Source: Pedobacter paludis
GTDB lineage: Bacteria; Bacteroidota; Bacteroidia; Sphingobacteriales; Sphingobacteriaceae
Length of the DNA stretch: 64,000 nucleotides
Direction of reading: 5' to 3'
Assembly: GCF_003173575.1 (NCBI RefSeq)
Contig: NZ_QGNY01000006.1
Coordinates: forward strand, 62,001-126,000
Made by a program: the position numbers and the translations under genes. Numbering within the stretch: the stretch's first letter is position 1; every line of letters starts with the position of its first letter. The notes beneath the pieces were generated by a model. The model ran no database searches. It was not told the origin of the DNA and saw only the letters and a list, made by a program, of their open reading frames with translations. Of this stretch, positions 17,414 to 23,747 are shown piece by piece.

Positions 17414-17517
17414 TGAGGAAAGTGCTTAAAAACTGGAATACCTGGTACATGCTTCTAGGCTTGGCTTTAATTGCCCAAATCATTTTTTATTATTTGTTTA
17501 CTAAATACTGGGCATGA
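17413..17517 (+). CDS. 34-residue membrane peptide overlapping deacetylase and symporter genes
   Basis: The ATG shares its A with the TGA of the deacetylase gene (TGATG), and the TGA of this ORF overlaps the ATG of the symporter gene (ATGA at 17514-17517). The product is MRKVLKNWNTWYMLLGLALI followed by AQIIFYYLFTKYWA: a basic N-terminus, one hydrophobic helix (about 12-29) and an aromatic C-terminus. Double overlap of this kind is typical of translationally coupled operon genes and makes chance unlikely. By analogy to small accessory subunits of other sodium symporters, it may be a partner of the downstream SSS protein. I do not recognise the family. Confidence 0.78.
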   Translation: MRKVLKNWNTWYMLLGLALIAQIIFYYLFTKYWA

Positions 17518-19205
17518 GTAATATCGATTGGTTTGTACTCATTTTTACACTTTTTGCAGTGGTTGCTTATGGCGTTTTTATCGGCAGAGGGCAAAAAAGC
17601 AACGAATCATATCTAAAAGCCGACAACAAAATGCCCTGGTATATTGTGCTTTTGGGTATCATGGCCACTCAAGCCAGCGCCATAACTTTTCTATCTGCAC
17701 CTGGCCAAGCGTATACTGATGGAATGCGCTTTGTGCAATATTATTTTGGTTTGCCTTTGGCAATGATCGTGATCTGCATCACTTTTATCCCAATTTTTCA
17801 AAGACTTAACGTTTATACAGCATACGAATACTTAGAGCAACGCTTTGATAAAAAAACCAGAGTATTAACATCCCTTCTTTTCCTGTTTTCCAGGGGATTA
17901 TCAACCGGAATAAGCATTTACGCACCGAGTATTATTCTTTCAAGCGTACTCAATTGGAATATTTACTTAACCAATATTTTAACAGGCGGAATCCTTTTAA
18001 TTTACACTTATGTTGGTGGCGCAAAGGCCATTGCGCATACTCAGAAACTCCAATTTCTGATCATTTTAGGAACAATGGCTTTTGCGGGCTATCTCTTGGT
18101 ACAAAATATGCCCAATGGAATCGGCTTTAGAGACGCACTTTATCTAGCAGGAAAATCTGGCAAGTTAAATGTAATAACGACTGATTTTGATTGGAAGGAT
18201 AAATACAACATTTGGAGTGGAATTATTGGTGGTTTCTTTCTAGCCTTATCTTACTTTGGTACCGATCAAAGTCAGGTTGGGCGATACATTACTGCCAAAG
18301 ACAATACCAATGCAAAAATGGGTTTATTGTTAAATGGCATGGTTAAAATACCCATGCAGTTTGCAATTTTGCTTATTGGCGCTTTACTTTTTGCTTTCTT
18401 TTCGTTAAAGCCAGCACCGATATATTTTAATGAACGCTCTTACGAGTATTTAAAAGAAACCCAGCCAAAAAGGGCGGCAATTTTTGAACAGGAACATCAG
18501 GCTTTACAGCAAAAATTTAATCAGCAATCCAAACAGATTTTAGCAGAAAAAGATGATTCATCAGCTCAATTAAAAGCTTCTATTGATAATTTTAAAACAA
18601 CGCAAAAGCAGGTGGCTCTACTACACACCAAAGTAGAAGAAGCAATAAATAAATCGAATTACAATGCCGAAAAAACAGATACCAATTACATTTTTTTATA
18701 CTTCGTGAAAAATACATTGCCTGTTGGGATGATCGGTCTGCTTTTCGCGGTTATATTTTTGGCCAGTTGGGGATCTATCTCTGCTGCATTAAATTCGTTG
18801 GCCGCATGTTCGCTTAAAGATGTTCATCTTATTTTTAGCAAGGAGAAACCCAATGATCAGCAGGAATTAAATTATAGCCGATTGCATACTTTGGCCTGGG
18901 GTATTTTTTCTATAGCGGTTGCCATGTTTGCCACCCAGATGGGATCTTTAATCGAAGCGGTAAACGTATTGGGCTCTTTATTTTACGGACCAATTTTGGG
19001 AATCTTTTTGGTTGCTTTCTATTTTAGGAAGATTGATGGCCCTTTGGTATTTATTTCGGCAGTCTTATCAGAAATTGCAGTAATTACCGTTTATAAGTTC
19101 GATATAGTGTCATTTCTTTGGTTAAATGTAATTGGAGCCTTTGCAGTGGTCTTATTTTCGGCGGTTGGCTTGTTGTTTTATCAACCCAAAGCTTTAAATT
19201 CGTAA
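17514..19205 (+). CDS. Sodium:solute symporter (SSS family) with coiled-coil loop insertion
   Basis: 563 residues with about 13 hydrophobic helices. SSS landmarks are the early SNESYLKADNKMPWYIVLLG segment, ATQASAITFLSAPGQAY, the YEYLEQRFDKKTRVL loop and GTDQSQVGRYITAKD. These carriers import sugars, sialic acid, amino acids or similar with Na+. Unusual is a hydrophilic segment of about 95 residues (300-395) between two helices, rich in Q, K, E and A (EQEHQALQQKFNQQSKQILA), predicted to form a coiled coil. The gene overlaps the 34-codon ORF by 4 nt. Family certain, substrate unknown; neighbours suggest a deacetylated glycan product. Confidence 0.93.
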   Translation: MSNIDWFVLIFTLFAVVAYGVFIGRGQKSNESYLKADNKMPWYIVLLGIMATQASAITFLSAPGQAYTDGMRFVQYYFGLPLAMIVICITFIPIFQRLNVYTAYEYLEQRFDKKTRVLTSLLFLFSRGLSTGISIYAPSIILSSVLNWNIYLTNILTGGILLIYTYVGGAKAIAHTQKLQFLIILGTMAFAGYLLVQNMPNGIGFRDALYLAGKSGKLNVITTDFDWKDKYNIWSGIIGGFFLALSYFGTDQSQVGRYITAKDNTNAKMGLLLNGMVKIPMQFAILLIGALLFAFFSLKPAPIYFNERSYEYLKETQPKRAAIFEQEHQALQQKFNQQSKQILAEKDDSSAQLKASIDNFKTTQKQVALLHTKVEEAINKSNYNAEKTDTNYIFLYFVKNTLPVGMIGLLFAVIFLASWGSISAALNSLAACSLKDVHLIFSKEKPNDQQELNYSRLHTLAWGIFSIAVAMFATQMGSLIEAVNVLGSLFYGPILGIFLVAFYFRKIDGPLVFISAVLSEIAVITVYKFDIVSFLWLNVIGAFAVVLFSAVGLLFYQPKALNS

Positions 19206-19239
19206 ATTAAAAACACAAAACAGATAAAAAATATAAACT

Positions 19240-19761
19240 ATGAAAACGATGATCAAATCTATCGCTCTGCTTTTTACTGCCATTACCATTTCGGTAAGCG
19301 CATTTGCACAAGATACGGCACAGCCTAAACCAAGTCCGGCAGCTGTAGCAACAGGAAAAGTGAAAGGTGCAACAATTACAATTAATTACAGTAGTCCGGC
19401 TGTTAAAGGACGTAAAATTTGGGGTGGATTAGAAGCTTGGGATAAAGTTTGGCGTGCAGGTGCCAACGAAGCAACAACCATCGAAACGGATAAAGATCTT
19501 ACTGTTGAAGGAAAAACACTTCCGGCAGGAAAATATAGTTTTTTCTTGATCCCGAAAGAAAGCGGTACTTGGACAGCAATTTTCAATAAAGAACCTAAAC
19601 AATGGGGTGCATACAAATATGAAGAAGCAAAAGATCAATTAAGAGTTGATGTAAAAACAAAAGCTTTAAAAGCAACTCAAGAAAGATTGGTTTACAAAAT
19701 TACCAAAAGCGGATTTTCTTTAGAATGGGATAAAATCTCAGTTCCAGTTTCAGTTAAATAA
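19240..19761 (+). CDS. DUF2911 domain protein, exported
   Basis: 173 residues with a signal peptide ([23 protein letters not shown], cleaved before QD). The mature part matches the DUF2911 pattern of Bacteroidota: [39 protein letters not shown] with the conserved WRAGANE motif, then [17 protein letters not shown] and a C-terminal beta-rich half. The function is unknown. It follows the symporter gene by 34 bp and ends in a good terminator, so it may be the last gene of that transcript. Confidence 0.9.
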   Translation: MKTMIKSIALLFTAITISVSAFAQDTAQPKPSPAAVATGKVKGATITINYSSPAVKGRKIWGGLEAWDKVWRAGANEATTIETDKDLTVEGKTLPAGKYSFFLIPKESGTWTAIFNKEPKQWGAYKYEEAKDQLRVDVKTKALKATQERLVYKITKSGFSLEWDKISVPVSVK

Positions 19762-19783
19762 GTTTAAAAATTTATAATTTCAG

Positions 19784-19816
19784 AAGCCTTCCGATTTATT
19801 TGGAAGGCTTTTTTTG
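19784..19816 (+). terminator. Rho-independent terminator after the DUF2911 gene
   Basis: AAGCCTTCC (19784-19792) pairs with GGAAGGCTT (19802-19810) around a 9-nt loop and runs into a tract of T to about 19816. It begins 22 bp after the stop codon. Confidence 0.9.
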
Positions 19817-20043
19817 TTTTATGTATGTAGATTAAAAATCCACAGCTCTGCGGTCTAGCAAACATTTCCCGACCAAGGCCTATTCGTTTTGCTAACAGGG
19901 ATATTTATTTGTCTGTACTGTAATCTTTGAATCCCTAATCATTATTAATTTCCCGTCTGTAAAGAACCTAAAACATAACAACTTCTTAATCTTAAAATAT
20001 TTAATTTAGGCCGATTTATCAAACACACAATCTCCTAAATCTA

Positions 20044-22137
20044 ATGAATCACAATACGCTTAAAAAAACGCTACTCTTTTTATTTTTGCTAACCAGTTTT
20101 GGTGTTGGTGCCCAAAAAAAGGCCATTAATTTTTCAATTAAAAAAACCAGGCTTGTAAATTTGGTTAATGTTTTCCTGGGTTCATCTGCAGATCATGGAC
20201 AAATGTCGCCCGCAGCCTCGTATCCATTTAGCATGTTGAGTATTGGTCCGCAAACCTATCCAAAAACACATACGGGTTATGAATTTTTGGCTAAAAAGTT
20301 TTTGGGCTTTACGCACAATCGTTTTGAAGGTGTAGGGTGCCAGGGCTCTGGTGGTAATATTTTGATTAAACCTTTCTTGGGTGATGACCCTGAAAAATCG
20401 ACCTTAATTAAATCATCGGAAAATGCAGGTCCAGGCTTTTACGAGGTCGGTTTTGAAAATAAAATTAAAGCCCAGTTCACAGTTTTAGGGAATGCAGGTA
20501 AACATTCCTATCAGTTTCCGAAAGGTAAAAAAGGATTCTATTTAGATTTAGGTTACGCTTTTAACGGCGCATTTGTATCCGAAGAACATCAAATTAATCA
20601 AAATGCTGTTGGCGGTCGGGTAGATTCCAAAACAACCTGTGGAGCAGGTAAATATCGTATTTACTACTATATAGAGATAGAAGGAAATTCAGAATGGAAA
20701 GCCCTTCAGGATCATAAATTAATTGCTCGTTTAGCCGACGATATAACCTCTGCAGGCATCAACATTGCATTTTCTTCTGTAAGTATAGAGGCTGCAAAAG
20801 CAGCTCTAAACAAATCGACTTACGAAAAAATAAAGGCACAAAGCAGTACCGATTGGAACAATAATTTAAGCAAAATTGCGGTTGAAGGAAACTTAGAGGA
20901 CGCAAAATTATTTTACTCTTTATTGTATCGCACCATGCAGTCGCCCTATGTAATTTCCGAAACGAATGGCGATTATCGAAACACAAAAGGGGAGCTGCAA
21001 CACAGTAAAGATGTGCGCTATAACGGTTGGGCAATTTGGGATAATTACCGTACACAACTTCCATTACTTTCTATTATCGCTCAAGATAGGTATGCTGGAA
21101 TGGTAAACTCAATCGCCGATCTTTATAACTCGGGGAAAAAGGATTATGCAACGCAAACTGAGCCCTCGAATACGGTGCGTACCGAACATGCCATTGTGGT
21201 TTTGCTCGATGCTTACCGAAAAGGTTATCCGGTAGATTTTGGTAAAATAACCGATTCTTTAGTTAAGGAGGTGAACGGACTGGATTATAAATCGCCAGAT
21301 AAAGCATTAGAATCCAGTTACGATAATTGGGCACTCTCTGAAATTTTCAGTATCCTTAAAAATAAAGAAAAGGCAGATTTTTATAGGGATAAAGCTTTGG
21401 ATTATAAAAAGTATTGGAACAAGGATTTTAAAGATTTAAGCAAAAGAGATGTCGATCAGATGCAGGCCAGAGGATTATATCAGGGCACCATTTGGCAATA
21501 TAGATGGTTTGTTCCCTACGATTTTAAGGGTTTGATGGAGTTGGATGGGGGCGAGCAATCCTACCTCGCCAATCTGGATGAATTTTTTGAACGCGATTTA
21601 TACAACCACGCCAACGAACCAGATTTGCAAGTTCCCCTAATGTATAATGTAACCAAAGAAGGCTATAAGTCTCAATATTGGATGCATCAGCTTGCGGCAG
21701 ACACCGTAATCCAAAATTATTTTAACGATAATAGCCGAGGCATTGGCAGTTATATTGGTAAAATATATAGAAACCAGCCGCATGCATACTTGCGTACCAT
21801 GGATGATGATGCAGGGGCAATGAGCGCCTGGTATATTTTTGCGGCCAGCGGATTTTCTCCTGCATGTGTAGGCTGGCCAATTTATTATTTAAATGTGCCG
21901 TTGTTTCCAGCGGTGAGCTATCAGTTGCCCAACGGAAAAACATTTAAAATAGAGGTAGAAAATTTTAGTCTTAAGAATAAGTACATCAAAAATGTATTCT
22001 TAAACGGAAAGGCCTTTAACAAAAATTACATTACTCAACAGGATCTCAATAATGGAGGCGTTTTAAAAATTGTTGCATCTGCTATTCCTATAAAATCTTC
22101 GACTACTGAAAACTGGATTTCTAGCCTTAATAAATAA
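20044..22137 (+). CDS. GH92 family alpha-mannosidase-like exported protein
   Basis: 697 residues with a signal peptide (cleavage near GVGAQ). The N-terminal beta-sandwich begins LVNLVNVFLGSSADHGQMSPAASYPF, the family's opening motif, with THNRFEGVGCQGSGG close by. The (alpha/alpha)6 barrel holds YNGWAIWDNYRTQLPL, QARGLYQGTIWQYRWFVPYD, NHANEPDLQVPLMYN (the family NEP segment with the proposed general acid) and MDDDAGAMSAWYIFAASGF (acidic residues for the base and Ca2+). GH92 enzymes are Ca2+-dependent exo-mannosidases of the periplasm or surface. It is shorter than many GH92 members. Gene 1 bp upstream of the GDPD gene, so the two form an operon. Linkage specificity is unknown. Confidence 0.93.
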   Translation: MNHNTLKKTLLFLFLLTSFGVGAQKKAINFSIKKTRLVNLVNVFLGSSADHGQMSPAASYPFSMLSIGPQTYPKTHTGYEFLAKKFLGFTHNRFEGVGCQGSGGNILIKPFLGDDPEKSTLIKSSENAGPGFYEVGFENKIKAQFTVLGNAGKHSYQFPKGKKGFYLDLGYAFNGAFVSEEHQINQNAVGGRVDSKTTCGAGKYRIYYYIEIEGNSEWKALQDHKLIARLADDITSAGINIAFSSVSIEAAKAALNKSTYEKIKAQSSTDWNNNLSKIAVEGNLEDAKLFYSLLYRTMQSPYVISETNGDYRNTKGELQHSKDVRYNGWAIWDNYRTQLPLLSIIAQDRYAGMVNSIADLYNSGKKDYATQTEPSNTVRTEHAIVVLLDAYRKGYPVDFGKITDSLVKEVNGLDYKSPDKALESSYDNWALSEIFSILKNKEKADFYRDKALDYKKYWNKDFKDLSKRDVDQMQARGLYQGTIWQYRWFVPYDFKGLMELDGGEQSYLANLDEFFERDLYNHANEPDLQVPLMYNVTKEGYKSQYWMHQLAADTVIQNYFNDNSRGIGSYIGKIYRNQPHAYLRTMDDDAGAMSAWYIFAASGFSPACVGWPIYYLNVPLFPAVSYQLPNGKTFKIEVENFSLKNKYIKNVFLNGKAFNKNYITQQDLNNGGVLKIVASAIPIKSSTTENWISSLNK

Positions 22138-22138
22138 C

Positions 22139-23032
22139 ATGAAAAGCATTACCTTATTTATTGCACTTATAAGCTTTGTATTTGTTTCAAAGGCCCAAAC
22201 ACCACAACAAAAGCTTGCTTCACTTTTTGATCAAAATAACAAGGAAATTTTGGTGGCTGCACATCGTGGCGATTGGCGAAACGAACCCGAGAATTCTTTA
22301 AGGGGTTTGCTAAACTGTATCCAAAAAGGCATTGATATTGTTGAGCTTGATTTAAAACTTACAAAAGATAGTGTGTTGGTTGTAATGCATGATAATACGA
22401 TTGATAGAACAACAAACGCAAAGGGAAAGGTTTCTGATTATACTTTCGAGCAGATCAAAACCTTTAGGTTGAAAAATGGCCTGGGCAGGGTAACCACCAA
22501 TCCAATTCCAACTTTTTTAGAAATGATGGAAGCAGCAAAAGGCAAGATACTCATCAACGTGGATAAGGGCAACACCTATTTGCCACAGGTTTTTAAAGTA
22601 TTAAAGCAGACGGGAACAATGGATCAGGCTATTGTTAATGTGAACGATAACATGCCTTACGATCAATTGAAGGCAGAAAACAATATTCCTGAAAATGCCT
22701 ATTTAATGGTTGTGGTTGGGATGAAAAACGATAATGCCTTAGCCGTTATTTCGAGTTATAAAGCCAATAAGAAAGTGATTATTCAGCCGATTTTTGATCA
22801 GGATAACTACCCTGCGATTCGTGAGCTTCCAAAAATCTCTAAAGATCAGGTAATTTGGTTGAACAGTTTATGGCCATCTTTAAATGGTGGGCACGATGAT
22901 GATACCGCCATTGAAGAAAATAAGAAGGACGAAAGCTGGGGTTGGTTAATTGATCAAAAGGCGAGGGTTTTACAAACTGATAGACCTGTAGACTTAATTT
23001 TTTACTTGAAGGCTCGAAAACTTCATAAATAA
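22139..23032 (+). CDS. Glycerophosphodiester phosphodiesterase family protein, exported
   Basis: 297 residues with a signal peptide (MKSITLFIALISFVFVSKAQ). GDPD active-site motifs are seen: AAHRGDWRNEPENSLRG (catalytic HRG and EN), DIVELDLKLTKDS (ExD metal ligands) and VVMHDNTIDRTTN (second catalytic His). These Ca2+/Mg2+ enzymes hydrolyse glycerophosphodiesters to glycerol-3-phosphate plus alcohol. It is cotranscribed with the GH92 gene (1-bp gap), hinting that the substrate is a phosphorylated mannose glycan or its lipid anchor; this is inference. Confidence 0.92.
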   Translation: MKSITLFIALISFVFVSKAQTPQQKLASLFDQNNKEILVAAHRGDWRNEPENSLRGLLNCIQKGIDIVELDLKLTKDSVLVVMHDNTIDRTTNAKGKVSDYTFEQIKTFRLKNGLGRVTTNPIPTFLEMMEAAKGKILINVDKGNTYLPQVFKVLKQTGTMDQAIVNVNDNMPYDQLKAENNIPENAYLMVVVGMKNDNALAVISSYKANKKVIIQPIFDQDNYPAIRELPKISKDQVIWLNSLWPSLNGGHDDDTAIEENKKDESWGWLIDQKARVLQTDRPVDLIFYLKARKLHK

Positions 23033-23089
23033 TTTTAAAATATTTCCAATTTGACCAAATTCTAACAAACTAATTTATTGCAATCCTGT

Positions 23090-23102
23090 TTATAGTGTAT
23101 AA
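23090..23102. promoter_or_regulatory. Palindromic 13-mer TTATAGTGTATAA, copy 1
   Basis: TTATA-GTG-TATAA is an inverted repeat around GTG. It lies 12 bp upstream of the small gene at 23115. The identical 13-mer in reverse orientation is at 23656-23668, about 80 bp upstream of the collagen-like gene. It may be an operator shared by both transcripts. Confidence 0.4.
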
Positions 23103-23114
23103 AATTATTAGAAC

Positions 23115-23306
23115 ATGGCCCCATTAAATTTAAACTTAGAAGAAAACGCGACGCTAACCAACAAAAACACTCAAGACGCTCAAAACGATCAAACATTAGA
23201 TTTACATCCAGAAGCTTATAAGGTAAAAGGACCATCTCCAGAAAAAATGAAGTCTGTTTCTGCTTCCTTACGCTCTTATGCACATGGATTATACGGCTTA
23301 CTATAG
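23115..23306 (+). CDS. Small soluble hypothetical protein (63 aa)
   Basis: The product starts MAPLNLNLEENATLTNKNTQ and ends SYAHGLYGLL. The first 30 residues are polar and acidic (N, D, E, Q), the second half contains LHPEAYKVKGPSPEKM and a small amphipathic helix. No signal peptide or membrane segment. I recognise no family. Support for coding: a strong terminator starts 12 bp after its stop codon, it has its own palindromic upstream site, and it is the only plausible gene in this interval (a 73-codon minus-strand ORF overlapping it ends in low-quality sequence). It lies at the entry of the adhesion locus and could be a small regulator of it; that is speculation. Confidence 0.58.
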   Translation: MAPLNLNLEENATLTNKNTQDAQNDQTLDLHPEAYKVKGPSPEKMKSVSASLRSYAHGLYGLL

Positions 23307-23317
23307 CTGTTATATAT

Positions 23318-23350
23318 AGCTAGTTTCAACAAAGTTGTAACTAGCTTTTA
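23318..23350 (+). terminator. Strong hairpin terminator after the 63-aa gene
   Basis: AGCTAGTTTCAAC (23318-23330) pairs with GTTGTAACTAGCT (23334-23346), 12 of 13 positions, loop AAA, followed by TTT and AT-rich DNA. The U-tract is short. Confidence 0.75.
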
Positions 23351-23747
23351 ATTTCACCTCGTATTTTGAGGATTTATTTTCTCAAATTTCCCTGTATTGA
23401 GATTCGCATATTCTCAAATTCCCCAAATATCTTTTCTGTTTTTATTTTCTTGAGCTTACGGCTCCTTGACATGTGGATTTAATTCCACAATAATAAATAT
23501 CAATTCCCCAAATAGAATAATATTTTCCCCAATTTTTTTATTGAGAGTTCTCAGATCTATTCTATTTGCGTTTGTATGACGATGTTCCTTCTTGGATTGG
23601 TTTTTGACTTAGGATCAACATCTAAGGTGTTTTTTAAAAATTAAGCGCCTTTAAATTATACACTATAAGTTATCGCTCATCTCGCAATATCCTTATTTCA
23701 AGGCATCCTGCTTTATTTCGTGCTAGCTTATAATATTCAAGAATAGT
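23351..23747 (+). promoter_or_regulatory. Non-coding promoter region of the adhesion locus
   Basis: About 400 bp without a credible ORF. It carries three TTCCCCAA(A/T)T boxes (23419, 23504, 23525), a block TTGGATTGGTTTTTGACTTA at 23592-23611 that recurs with one change at 32129-32148 before the giant adhesin gene, and the palindromic 13-mer in reverse at 23656-23668. These shared elements suggest common control of the two adhesin transcripts. Confidence 0.5.
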
